Assembly: GCF_013402795.1 (NCBI RefSeq) | Contig: NZ_CP058595.1 | Location: 3,264,001-3,328,000, forward strand | Source of the DNA: Costertonia aggregata | GTDB lineage: Bacteria; Bacteroidota; Bacteroidia; Flavobacteriales; Flavobacteriaceae | DNA length: 64,000 nt | Reading direction: 5' to 3' | In this document: one piece after another, positions 53,185 to 64,000 of the stretch | Position numbering within the stretch: position 1 is the stretch's first letter | How the letters are laid out: each line of letters opens with the position of its first letter | Notes under the pieces: generated by a model | Seen by the model: the letters and a program-made list of their open reading frames with translations, nothing else | The model's database searches: none | Told to the model about the DNA's origin: nothing | Made by a program: the position numbers and the translations under genes

Positions 53185-56100
53185 TTGGTCGTGTTATTAC
53201 TATGCGTTTTGGGTACCATAATCCTGTCGCTGCCAACGGTGCAGACCAGCTTGGCGAAATATGCCACGGATACCATTAACAAAGAGTTCAATACCAAAAT
53301 AAATATTGACCGACTTCGTATTTCGCTACTCACATGGGATACATCACTACGGGGTGTTTATGTAGAAGATTATCAAAAAGACACCCTTTTTTACATTGAT
53401 GAACTAACAACGTCAATATTGAGCGTTCGTAATTTGGCCAGCGGTAAATTGGAATTTGGGGATATAGATATTGACAGTCTCGACTTTAAGCTAAAAACAT
53501 ACTTTGGGGAAAGAAACACCAATCTGGAAGTCTTTATAGATAAATTGGACGATGGCCAGCCAAGAGCACCAGGTACCCCACCTTTTTTCTTTTCTTCGGA
53601 TGATGTCACGATCAACAATAGTAGATTTAGACTGATTGACGAAAACCTAGAAAACCAGGAAACCTTAAACTTTAAAGGCCTCAACATACACGCTACTGAT
53701 TTCAAAATACTTGGTCCTGAGGTTACTACCCAAATTAAAGCGCTATCGCTTAATAGCAAAAGGGGGGTTACGGTACAAAAATTATCTACTGTTTTCAAAT
53801 ACACCAAACAACAGATGCGGTTTGATTCTTTGGGCATAAAGACCCCAAAGTCGAATATCAAGGGTAATTTGGTATTTGATTACAATCGCAAGGATTTTGC
53901 CGACTTTTTGAACAAGGTCAATATAAGCGCAGATTTTGTGGACTCCGATATTGCGCTGGACGAGATCAATTTGGTATACGACCAGTTTGGCGCAGGTAAA
54001 AAAGTAAATTTTTCCTCTAGGGCCAACGGGGTGCTCAATGACTTACAGGTTACCGATTTGTTCGCACTTTCAGGCAATACGGGAATACGGGGAGACTTCA
54101 ATTTTAAAAACTTATTTGATAAACAGCGCTCTTTTGTTATGGAGGCCGATATGAAAAATGTCACTTCTAGCTACTATCAATTGCGTGCGTTACTGCCCAA
54201 TTTAATAGGTAATTCATTGCCTTCGTCCTTTCAAAAATTAGGTCAGTTCACTATACGGGGAAATGCCGTTGTTACCGAAAACTCGATTACATCCAAGGTA
54301 AATATCAATACGGCGATCGGTAGTAGCTATTCTGACTTGAAATTAACCAACATCAATAATATTGATACCGCTTCTTACGAAGGTTTCGTATCTCTTATCG
54401 ATTTTGATTTGGGAAGGTTTGCCGAGAACGATAAGTTGGGAAAAACCACATTGGATTTTAATGTAGAAGGTAAGGGCTTTGTTCAAAAAAGCCTGAATAC
54501 GGAGGTTATCGGCGAAGTATATTCCATTACGTTCAACAAATACACCTACAAAAACCTCAAAGTCTCTGGTATTTTAAAAGATCAGTTGTTTGACGGTTCA
54601 TTACAAAGTAATGATGATAATATCCAGTTCAGTTTTAAGGGGTTGGCAGATTTTAGTTCGGAGCGAAACAATTTCAACTTTATTGCATCGGTTGATTATG
54701 CCGACCTGAAGAAACTCAATTTTATAAATGATAGCATTTCCATTTTTAAAGGAAATGTAAATATGGATATTACAGGGAACACCCTAGATAATATCGCAGG
54801 GGATATCAACTTTACAAAGACCAACTATCAAAACAAGAACGACACCTATTTCTTTGATGACTTTAAGATATCCTCATCTTTTGAAAATGATTCCGTTAGA
54901 ACCATAGATATCAACTCCCCGGACATCATAACGGGTTATATGAAAGGTAGCTTTAAGGTAAATGAACTGGGAAAACTTGTTCAAAATTCCGTTGGTAGCA
55001 TATATACCAATTACAAGCCTTTTGAAATTTCAGATGGTCAACGGTTGAATTTTAATTTTAAGATTTACAATAAAATAGTGGATGTGTTTTTTCCTGAAGT
55101 AAAATTTGGACCAAATACGTTTATCAGAGGTAATATTGTTGCGGACGAAGGCGATTTTAAACTTACTTTCAAGTCACCCGGAATTGCCGCATATGGTAAC
55201 GAATTGAACAATATTGACATAAAGGTGGATAATAAAAACCCCTTATACAATACGTTTGTTTCAGTAGAAGAGGTTTTTACCAGTTATTATGATGTACAGG
55301 ATTTTAACTTGATAAATACAACCTTAAAGGATACCTTGTTCTTTAGAACAGAGTTCAAGGGCGGTAGCGATTACAACGATAGTTACAACCTCAACTTTTA
55401 CCACACCTTCAACAAAGAGAACAAATCGGTGATCGGGCTTAAAAAGTCAGATATTAGCTTTAAAGACAATGTATGGGTGCTGAACAAGGACGGTAACAGC
55501 AAGAACAAAGTCATTTTGAACCGATCTTTGGACAGCATCACTATTGAGGATGTGGTGATGAACAATAACAACCAAGAGCAAATTAGGCTTAAGGGGCAGC
55601 TTGCCGACTCTACCTTTAAAGATTTGCAGTTACAGTTCAAAATAGTTTCTTTGGATAAGGTCACTCCCGCTATTGACAGTTTAAAACTAGGGGGTGAGGT
55701 AAATGGTACGTTGAATATATTGCAAAAAAACAACATCTACCTACCTACCTCAAATCTGGATATATCGGATTTTTCCATCAATGATATGCGATTGGGCAAT
55801 TTAAACATTGGTATTGCGGGAAACCGTGACCTATCGGATTTTATTGTTAGTACCCAACTCAAGGATAAGGGCATCGAAAAATTGAGCATTAATGGTAATG
55901 TAACTAATAAAAACAAGCAGCCCAAAGCCAATTTAATGGCAGATTTCAAAGACTTTGATTTATCGCCTTTTAGTCCTTTGGGAGAGGGTGTCATTGAAAA
56001 CATTCGAGGTAATCTTAGCGGTACGGCACAAATAAGGGGCGATATTGAAAACCCCGATATTAGCGGTTTGCTCACCTTGAACAATGCGGGTATCGGTATA

Positions 56101-57618
56101 CCGTATCTTAATGTAGACTATGATTTTGGAAAAAACTCAACCGTTAGATTGTATAACCAAACTTTTGACTTTCAAAAAATTAAGCTTACCGATGTTGCGG
56201 AAAATACAAAAGCGACTTTGAACGGCACTATTAAGCATAAAGCATTTGGGGATTGGAGCCTCGATTTGGATGTGGATACCAACAACGATAGGTTCCTAAT
56301 TCTGAATACGGAATATGATGAGGACGAACTATACTTCGGTACCGGTTTTTTAAACGGTACCGGAAATATTTTTGGCCCAACCAAAGCACTCACCATTACG
56401 GTAGATGGTGAAACCGCAAGGGGTACCTCATTAAAAATACCTTTGAGCGACGTGGCTACGGTGGGTGATTATTCTTTTATCAATTTTATTGATAAAAATG
56501 CTGAAAAAACGGAAGAAGAACAACGAACGTTAAATGATGTCGAGGGACTAGAACTGGAATTTAACCTAGATGTGACCCCAGATGCCGAAGTATCTATAAT
56601 TATAGATCCAAAAACGGGGAGTTCCCTTAAAGGCACCGGAGCAGGTATTGTTTTGTTGCGGATCAACACACGGGACAAGTTTGAAATGTACGGTGGGTTT
56701 GTAGTAGTAACGGGAGAGTATAATTATAAATACGGCGGCATAATCGACAAGACATTTCTGGTAGAGCCGGGAGGGACAATAAACTGGAACGGAGATCCTT
56801 TGGATGCGAATTTGGATATGAAAGCGATTTATGCCCTTAACGCCAACCCTGCGCCATTACTCGATAACGCGGGTTATAGCCGTAGAATTCCTACGGAGGT
56901 GGTGGTAAGGCTTAGAGGACAGTTGGAACGACCGGAAATTTCTTGGAACATAGATTTTCCAGGTACAAATTCTATCGTAAAGTCAGAATTGCAATATAGA
57001 TTGCAAGATCCTACCATAGAGGAACGCAATGCCTTATTTTTATTGGCGCAAGGTACTTTTGTAAACGAACAAACAGGTATCAACCAACAGGCCGTTACTG
57101 GTAACATCCTGCAATCTGGGTTAGGCATACTAAACCAAGTATTCGGCAATGGCAACGATAAACTGGATTTTGGCTTGTCCTATGAACAGGGTATACAGGA
57201 TGCGAACGCAGATATTCAAACGGAAAACAGGGTTGGGGTCACACTTTCTACCAAAATAAGCGATCGGGTCTTGGTAAACGGTCGGCTTGGTGTTCCGGTC
57301 GGCGGGGGCGTAAGCGAAACTGTTGTAGCTGGTGATGTAGAGGTACAGGTACTCTTGAACGATGAGGGCACGCTTAGTGCCAAAATATTTAATCGTGAGA
57401 ACGAGATTCGACAGTTTTTGGCGGACACACAAGGGTATACGCAAGGCGTAGGACTTTCCTATGAAGTTGATTTTAATACATTTGGGGAGCTTTTACAGAA
57501 AATATTTAAAAAAGACCCTTCCAAAAAGAATCGGCCAAAGTCACAAAAACTTCCCAATAATGCCATTATAGGCAAGGACAGTCTTATCCAGTTTGCAAAA
57601 AAACAAAAAGAGTTATGA
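53185..57618 (+). CDS. tamB: Translocation and assembly module protein TamB
   Basis: About 1477 residues. N-terminal membrane anchor (LLVVLLLCVLGTIILSLP), long beta-helical AsmA/TamB repeats (GVYVEDYQKDTLFYIDEL ... ), and a C-terminal TamB domain (from about 1100, with GAGIVLLRINTRDKFEMYGG). It spans the periplasm for outer-membrane biogenesis or lipid transport. The start is unsure: no in-frame ATG occurs between the upstream stop at 53140-53142 and the TTG at 53185, so a non-ATG start such as TTG 53185 or an upstream ATT/ATA near 53167-53173 is needed. Confidence 0.9.
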   Translation: MVVLLLCVLGTIILSLPTVQTSLAKYATDTINKEFNTKINIDRLRISLLTWDTSLRGVYVEDYQKDTLFYIDELTTSILSVRNLASGKLEFGDIDIDSLDFKLKTYFGERNTNLEVFIDKLDDGQPRAPGTPPFFFSSDDVTINNSRFRLIDENLENQETLNFKGLNIHATDFKILGPEVTTQIKALSLNSKRGVTVQKLSTVFKYTKQQMRFDSLGIKTPKSNIKGNLVFDYNRKDFADFLNKVNISADFVDSDIALDEINLVYDQFGAGKKVNFSSRANGVLNDLQVTDLFALSGNTGIRGDFNFKNLFDKQRSFVMEADMKNVTSSYYQLRALLPNLIGNSLPSSFQKLGQFTIRGNAVVTENSITSKVNINTAIGSSYSDLKLTNINNIDTASYEGFVSLIDFDLGRFAENDKLGKTTLDFNVEGKGFVQKSLNTEVIGEVYSITFNKYTYKNLKVSGILKDQLFDGSLQSNDDNIQFSFKGLADFSSERNNFNFIASVDYADLKKLNFINDSISIFKGNVNMDITGNTLDNIAGDINFTKTNYQNKNDTYFFDDFKISSSFENDSVRTIDINSPDIITGYMKGSFKVNELGKLVQNSVGSIYTNYKPFEISDGQRLNFNFKIYNKIVDVFFPEVKFGPNTFIRGNIVADEGDFKLTFKSPGIAAYGNELNNIDIKVDNKNPLYNTFVSVEEVFTSYYDVQDFNLINTTLKDTLFFRTEFKGGSDYNDSYNLNFYHTFNKENKSVIGLKKSDISFKDNVWVLNKDGNSKNKVILNRSLDSITIEDVVMNNNNQEQIRLKGQLADSTFKDLQLQFKIVSLDKVTPAIDSLKLGGEVNGTLNILQKNNIYLPTSNLDISDFSINDMRLGNLNIGIAGNRDLSDFIVSTQLKDKGIEKLSINGNVTNKNKQPKANLMADFKDFDLSPFSPLGEGVIENIRGNLSGTAQIRGDIENPDISGLLTLNNAGIGIPYLNVDYDFGKNSTVRLYNQTFDFQKIKLTDVAENTKATLNGTIKHKAFGDWSLDLDVDTNNDRFLILNTEYDEDELYFGTGFLNGTGNIFGPTKALTITVDGETARGTSLKIPLSDVATVGDYSFINFIDKNAEKTEEEQRTLNDVEGLELEFNLDVTPDAEVSIIIDPKTGSSLKGTGAGIVLLRINTRDKFEMYGGFVVVTGEYNYKYGGIIDKTFLVEPGGTINWNGDPLDANLDMKAIYALNANPAPLLDNAGYSRRIPTEVVVRLRGQLERPEISWNIDFPGTNSIVKSELQYRLQDPTIEERNALFLLAQGTFVNEQTGINQQAVTGNILQSGLGILNQVFGNGNDKLDFGLSYEQGIQDANADIQTENRVGVTLSTKISDRVLVNGRLGVPVGGGVSETVVAGDVEVQVLLNDEGTLSAKIFNRENEIRQFLADTQGYTQGVGLSYEVDFNTFGELLQKIFKKDPSKKNRPKSQKLPNNAIIGKDSLIQFAKKQKEL

Positions 57619-57724
57619 TACATTCATTCGCTGTTAATAAAATAATTATCAACGAAAACGTTTGAAACCCTTTGAACACTCTAAATTAGACTGCTTTACA
57701 ATTCCTTTATTCAGATAAGTTTCC

Positions 57725-57732
57725 TAATTTTG
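57725..57732 (+). promoter_or_regulatory. Candidate -7 box for pfkA
   Basis: TAATTTTG matches TAnnTTTG, 17 bp before the ATG at 57750. The -33 element is not clear. Confidence 0.4.
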
Positions 57733-57749
57733 TTGGCTTAAATTTTTTG

Positions 57750-59760
<2,011 letters not shown>

Positions 59761-59778
59761 TTTTTATTTAGTACATGT

Positions 59779-59826
59779 ATTCCTGAAAACAGGCTGAAAA
59801 TGCTTATTTTCAGGAATATTTTTTTA
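59779..59826 (+). terminator. Terminator after gapA
   Basis: ATTCCTGAAAA (59779-59789) and TTTTCAGGAAT (59807-59817), an 11-bp stem followed by a T7 tract. Confidence 0.8.
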
Positions 59827-59837
59827 AAAGAAACAGT

Positions 59838-60689
59838 ATGATTCTAATTGTTGATAGCGGTGCTACAAAGGCAGATTGGATTGCCTTGGACGAAAAAGGT
59901 GAAAAATTGTTTTTGACCCAGACCCTAGGGCTAAGTCCAGAAGTTCTTACTAGGACCGTAATTGAGGATAGATTGGCCAATAACTTTGAACTTTCCAAAA
60001 ATAGGGACGAGGTAACCAGATTGCATTTCTACGGTGCGGGTTGCGGAACAGACCGTATGAAAAAATTTCTTCATGAAATTTTCACCGATTTTTTTCCAAA
60101 GGCAAAAGTTGAGGTAAAAGAGGATACCTATGCGGCAATTTTCGCCACGACCAAAATAGGTCATCAAGGTATTGTATGTATTTTAGGCACGGGATCCAAT
60201 TGTAGCTATTACGATGGTCATCAGCTTTTTCAAAAGGTAGCGTCTTTAGGATATATTCCTATGGATGACGGGAGCGGAAACTTTTTTGGTAGAAAATTGA
60301 TCCGTGATTACTACTTTCACAAAATGCCTCAGGATTTGGCCATTAAATTTGCAAAAAACTACGACTTGGATGCTGACGTTATAAAAGAAAATTTATACAA
60401 ACAACCAAACCCCAATACCTATTTGGCGACATTTGCCCGTTTTTTGGTAGAAAACAAGGAACATCCGTACAGTAAAGGGGTCATAGACAAAGGGTTTCAG
60501 CAATTCGTAAACAATTACATCATGCAGTTTGAGTTGGCGACCAAGGTTCCCATACATTTTGTAGGGAGTATAGCGCATTATCTCAAAGATGAGTTGATTG
60601 AAGTCTTAAAGCGTAATGATTTGGTCGTAGGTGTCATTCGCCAAAGACCTATTGATGGTTTGGTGGAATTTCACAAACAGAATATCTAA
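59838..60689 (+). CDS. N-acetylglucosamine kinase-like (BadF/BadG family) protein
   Basis: 283 residues, actin-like ATPase fold: MILIVDSGATKADWIAL (phosphate 1), VCILGTGSNCSYYDG (phosphate 2), DDGSGNFFGRKL and FVGSIAHYLKDEL (adenosine region). Annotated elsewhere as BadF/BadG/BcrA ATPase or N-acetylglucosamine kinase. Substrate is uncertain, though a hexosamine is the likely one. It converges with ridA, one base apart. Confidence 0.88.
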   Translation: MILIVDSGATKADWIALDEKGEKLFLTQTLGLSPEVLTRTVIEDRLANNFELSKNRDEVTRLHFYGAGCGTDRMKKFLHEIFTDFFPKAKVEVKEDTYAAIFATTKIGHQGIVCILGTGSNCSYYDGHQLFQKVASLGYIPMDDGSGNFFGRKLIRDYYFHKMPQDLAIKFAKNYDLDADVIKENLYKQPNPNTYLATFARFLVENKEHPYSKGVIDKGFQQFVNNYIMQFELATKVPIHFVGSIAHYLKDELIEVLKRNDLVVGVIRQRPIDGLVEFHKQNI

Positions 60690-60690
60690 C

Positions 60691-61071
60691 TTAGTTTACC
60701 GCGATCATTGAAATCTCCACATTTACGAACTTGGGAAGGTTTGCTACTTCGACCGTTTCCCTTGCAGGAGCTGTATCTGTATTAAAATAAGAAGCATAGA
60801 CTTCGTTTATGGCGTTGAATTGATGCATATCCTTTACAAAAATAGACGCCTTTACCACATTTTCAAAAGTCATTCCAGCTTCGTTGAGAATGGCCTTCAA
60901 ATTTTCCATGGATTGTTTCGTTTCTGCCTTGATGTCACCTTCTATGAGATTTCCGGTACCGGGATTCATGGGTATTTGCCCCGAGATATATAGCGTATTC
61001 CCAGAAAGTACTGCTTGGTTGTAGGGGCCTATTGGGGCTGGGGCTTTTTTAGTGGTGATTATCTTTTTCAT
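60691..61071 (-). CDS. ridA: RidA family reactive-intermediate deaminase
   Basis: 126 residues, normal. APAPIGPYNQAV, LYISGQIPMNPGTGNLI, APARETVEVANLP (Arg near 104, the conserved catalytic one) and the C-terminal VNVEISMIAV. Hydrolyses enamine/imine intermediates. It starts 24 bp after lptD. Confidence 0.96.
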   Translation of the reverse strand: MKKIITTKKAPAPIGPYNQAVLSGNTLYISGQIPMNPGTGNLIEGDIKAETKQSMENLKAILNEAGMTFENVVKASIFVKDMHQFNAINEVYASYFNTDTAPARETVEVANLPKFVNVEISMIAVN

Positions 61072-61095
61072 GTATCAATTTATATTTTCATGTAT

Positions 61096-63834
61096 TTATC
61101 TCACAATGATCGGGGGCTGGCTTCTATTTTCCCATTTAAGGTCTTTCAGCAATGAACTTTTGATGCCTATAAAGAAATTCCAACTGGTGAAACGGCCAAA
61201 AGGAGTCCAGTCGAATCTTAGCGTAAAACTCTTTAAATCCCTCTGAAAGCCCAAGTTTGTATTTACAAACCCTTTACCTACGAAATCATACCCCGAATTC
61301 CCCCGAAGACTCCATCTAGGGGAGAGTTGTATGTTCCCTGAAAACATAAGGGTATGGTTCGTGATATTTGGATCTCTGTTTCTATTGGAGTAATTTATGA
61401 CATAGGCCAAACGAACGTCCCAGGGTATTTTGGTACCATATATGGGGTTTTCAATATCTTCATCGCTACCATCTAAGGAACGATTATCAAAATCGCGACT
61501 ATTGGGGTCGTTTTCGTATCCGAACAAATCGTCTGTACGCCCTCCACTGGCTGCATTGTAACTGTTCTCTTCGTCCTCTGGTTCCCTATCCTCCTTACTT
61601 TTGAAAATCTCACTACTCAAAGAATAGGAAATGTTGGCACTGGCCTGTGGTAAGCGCAATAAACTCCCGCCATTCTGGATATTGAACGTATTGATACGGG
61701 TGCCATTGTTGTCAATGGCATAGGGGTCTAAAATAGCTCTGAAATTTATGGCCATTTTTTTATTGAACAGCGCTGTTGCCCCATTTAGCGAAATGGGCGC
61801 AAGCTTAAGGGAATCTGCTTCAAAATTGTATGAAGTGGCTAGATTGAAGTTGCTCAACAACGATATTTTTTTGGGTTCGGTTGCGGTTGAATCCTTATCT
61901 CGCACTTTGGCCTCCAAGGTATTCTGTAGTGAAAAGGTCATTGAGCTAGATTGTGTAAGGCCCGGTGCACCGTTCAACGTACCTTCAAACCTACTGTATT
62001 GCCGGGGCATGCCATTAGTGTCCAAAAAAGGTTGATTGTTCTCATCCAAAAAAGTATCGTAGAACTGTTCGAACGAGGGTGCATAACCATAACTGATCTG
62101 CGGCCGCATTACATGCCGTATAGCCTGTATCTTTTTATCTTCCCCAAAATTGAAAGTACCGTATAACGTTGTTCCTATGCTGGCGCTTAAACCATATCGA
62201 TTATATCGATCAAAACCATTAATGGTATCGGTTACGATTTCCCGGTTGGTTTCGGGGTCAAATTCACGTTCAAATGTGTTCAAGGTCCAAACATCCTCAT
62301 AATTTCCTCCCACGGTCACACTAAAATGCTTGGCTACTTTAAAATTGGTGCTTAATGGTATGGTATGCCTTGCGCCGACCTTGGCATCATCAAACATGCC
62401 GGATTTAAAAAAAAGAGAGTCAGTAGTCTGTATTCTGTTTTCCGCCCTCACATTATATTGAAAGTTCACGTTTTGCAAAATTCCTTTTTTTATGCCGTCT
62501 CTTTTTGCAAACGGAAAAATACGCTCCACACTACCTTGCAAAGTGGGTAGGGTCATATTTATGACCTCGGTATTGGTATTTTGGTTATGTGTGGCCGTTA
62601 CATTAAGGTTTACCGATGGGTATCCTGTAAAGGTCTTGGAGTAGGATATAGATGATGATAGATTGTTGTTTTGCCTATTTGCCGCATTGATTCTGTTGAG
62701 TGAATTCTGAAAATATGTGCTACTACCCAGGTTGACTGATGCCGAAAACCGGGAATTTGGATTGTTTTTGGGATCTTGGGAGTGTGATATTTGAATGTTG
62801 TAAATAGTACTTCGGGTATAATCATCAAAACCTTTTTGACTGGTTATTAGGTTTTCGTACCTGAAATTTACGTTGCCCCTATATTTGTAACGTTTCATGT
62901 AAACGGACTGCGTTCTTATTCCATAACTACCATTGGTGTAAATATCCCCGGTAAGGGTGAGATCGGCATAATCGCCTATGGGTACGTAATACCCTCCATT
63001 TTGTAGAAAGTAACCACGGTTAGGGTCATTGCCAAAAGTGGGCATCAAAACACCGGCGACTCTCCCTGTAGATAGTGGGAAATAGGCAAACGGTAATGCA
63101 ATGGGTGTTGGTATGTCAACGATATACAGGTTGCTGAAACCGGCAATAACTTTTTTCTTGGGTACAAATTTTGCTTTTTTCACCCGTATGTAATAATCGG
63201 GATCAATGGTATCCTTAGAGGTGGTTAGTTTTCCTTCGCTCAGAAAATAAACGGAATCATTTTCTTTTTTGGTGATTTCAGCGTAGACCTTCATGGCATC
63301 ACTGCCCAATTGCCCCAAACCGGCTTGTTGTTCGGTTCTTGAGTTCCAGATAAGTGCCTTTTGAGTATCAAAATTAAAACGAATGGAATCGGGGATTACC
63401 ACATTTTCACCCTGTTTAAAATAGGGGAGTTGGGAATAGTTGCCCAAAGAGTCTTTTATTCGTCCGGCATATACTTCGTTTTTAATATAATCCATTATAA
63501 TGATACCCGCCTTTAGTTCAGTATCTTGATAATAGATTTCAGCTTCGTTATACAGGTATATTTTTTGGTTTTTTTGGCTTAATTTGATGGAATCTTTTGC
63601 CTTGTATTTTATTTTATCGAGTAAAAGTGGCCTTTTTTTGTTCAGCGAATCTATCTCGATAGAATCCGTTACCGTAGTATCTTGTAGTATCGTAGGAGGT
63701 AATAACGGGGCCACTATGGTATCGCCCAACGCTTTTATGGGAAGGGGTTTTATACGGTCTTCTTGAGCGGATAGGCATCCAATGCCACAGAACAGCATTA
63801 ATAGGAAAAGGATATAATGTTTATTTGATTGCAA
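61096..63834 (-). CDS. lptD: LPS-assembly protein LptD (OstA-like)
   Basis: 912 residues. Signal peptide (LFCGIGCLSAQ); OstA-like periplasmic part from about 60 to 230 (KIYLYNEAEIYYQDTELKAG, IIIMDYIKNEVYAG, RFNFDTQKALIWNSRTEQQ); then a large beta-barrel (FAYFPLSTGRVAGVLMPTFG, alternating aromatic strands) to a C-terminal strand ending in PPIIVR. Exports LPS to the outer leaflet. Not tightly similar to proteobacterial LptD, as usual in this class. Confidence 0.93.
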   Translation of the reverse strand: MQSNKHYILFLLMLFCGIGCLSAQEDRIKPLPIKALGDTIVAPLLPPTILQDTTVTDSIEIDSLNKKRPLLLDKIKYKAKDSIKLSQKNQKIYLYNEAEIYYQDTELKAGIIIMDYIKNEVYAGRIKDSLGNYSQLPYFKQGENVVIPDSIRFNFDTQKALIWNSRTEQQAGLGQLGSDAMKVYAEITKKENDSVYFLSEGKLTTSKDTIDPDYYIRVKKAKFVPKKKVIAGFSNLYIVDIPTPIALPFAYFPLSTGRVAGVLMPTFGNDPNRGYFLQNGGYYVPIGDYADLTLTGDIYTNGSYGIRTQSVYMKRYKYRGNVNFRYENLITSQKGFDDYTRSTIYNIQISHSQDPKNNPNSRFSASVNLGSSTYFQNSLNRINAANRQNNNLSSSISYSKTFTGYPSVNLNVTATHNQNTNTEVINMTLPTLQGSVERIFPFAKRDGIKKGILQNVNFQYNVRAENRIQTTDSLFFKSGMFDDAKVGARHTIPLSTNFKVAKHFSVTVGGNYEDVWTLNTFEREFDPETNREIVTDTINGFDRYNRYGLSASIGTTLYGTFNFGEDKKIQAIRHVMRPQISYGYAPSFEQFYDTFLDENNQPFLDTNGMPRQYSRFEGTLNGAPGLTQSSSMTFSLQNTLEAKVRDKDSTATEPKKISLLSNFNLATSYNFEADSLKLAPISLNGATALFNKKMAINFRAILDPYAIDNNGTRINTFNIQNGGSLLRLPQASANISYSLSSEIFKSKEDREPEDEENSYNAASGGRTDDLFGYENDPNSRDFDNRSLDGSDEDIENPIYGTKIPWDVRLAYVINYSNRNRDPNITNHTLMFSGNIQLSPRWSLRGNSGYDFVGKGFVNTNLGFQRDLKSFTLRFDWTPFGRFTSWNFFIGIKSSLLKDLKWENRSQPPIIVR

Positions 63835-63881
63835 TGCTTTAAATCCTATTTTTGTGAAGGTTTGGCTCAGTATTTGGAGTT

Positions 63882-63889
63882 CAAACTTA
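63882..63889 (-). promoter_or_regulatory. Candidate -7 box for lptD
   Basis: TAAGTTTG on the minus strand fits TAnnTTTG, 48 bp before the lptD ATG. Confidence 0.4.
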
Positions 63890-63966
63890 CATATATTTTT
63901 TGTTCTCCTAATAGTACATTACCATAAATTTAACCATAGCGGGAGCATTAAAATAGCAAGAATACT

Positions 63967-64000
63967 ATGACTGTGAAACGTTTTTACCTTATCCCACTTT
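63967..64000 (+). CDS. Start of a divergent gene, cut by the window edge
   Basis: ATG 63967 opens 11 codons (MTVKRFYLIPL) that look like the beginning of a signal peptide. The gene continues beyond the window. It is divergent from lptD. Product unknown from the sequence here; in Flavobacteriia an N-acetylmuramoyl-L-alanine amidase often holds this position. Confidence 0.35.
   Translation, partial: MTVKRFYLIPL

Noticed and set aside
63847-63854. TATTTTTG as promoter of the divergent gene at 63967
   Set aside because: It is 113 bp from that ATG and inside the lptD leader; lptD already has a better-placed box on the other strand.

Overview
The window looks like chromosome from a member of the Flavobacteriia (Bacteroidota), probably a marine Flavobacteriaceae. 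Evidence is the AT-rich sequence, promoters of the TTG/TAnnTTTG type upstream of the thr operon and a tRNA cluster, PorP/SprF and a Por-type C-terminal sorting domain (type IX secretion), fused ThrA, and a TamB/LptD/ClpC/GyrA set typical of the class. Genus is not determinable by eye.

Region 1 (about 1-14.5 kb) is an accessory, scrambled region. It holds single hypothetical or exported genes in either orientation (Asp-box propeller, WG-repeat protein, DUF1028, DUF6694-like lipoprotein, S41 peptidase, T9SS metalloprotease, DUF6090-like, DUF427). Between them lies gene debris: a HAD hydrolase cut in half, a 57-codon N-terminal SRAP/YedK stub, a umuD C-terminal fragment, and a 301-bp second copy of part of the DUF6090-like gene. 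A 17-bp direct repeat (consensus AGTTCAAATAAACGATT) recurs at gene boundaries, always in the same orientation. The last copy abuts a 12-8-12 bp inverted repeat just beyond the 3' end of a tyrosine recombinase gene (14564-15754). I read this as a candidate cassette-like array bounded by its recombinase, and it is the most interesting part of the window. It does not match the classical integron attC layout.

Region 2 (15.8-37.4 kb) is housekeeping: YebC/PmpR, pterin carbinolamine dehydratase, an RmlD-like reductase, gcvT, the thrA-thrB-thrC operon with a Thr-rich leader peptide, NAD(P)HX repair (Nnr), clpC, gyrA, a TPR protein, an NlpC/P60 protein whose catalytic Cys position is Ser, a thiolase and a PgpH-like 7TM-HD phosphodiesterase.

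Region 3 (37.4-42.3 kb) has a Ser-Pro-Arg tRNA cluster with promoter and terminator, then a LuxR-type response regulator and a T9SS-associated pair in which the SPOR domain sits on PorP and the PD40 partner has no OmpA domain.

Region 4 (42.5-64 kb) contains an esterase, a GMC oxidoreductase / gluconate-dehydrogenase subunit 3 / sugar isomerase operon, a VanX-type dipeptidase, a methyltransferase / AI-2E transporter / DUF4159 operon, DUF1223, rsmE-tsaD, tamB, pfkA-gapA, an N-acetylglucosamine-kinase-like gene, and lptD-ridA. The envelope theme (TamB, LptD, VanX, PorP) fits a Gram-negative gliding/T9SS bacterium. All reading was by eye; identities come from motifs, not database searches.
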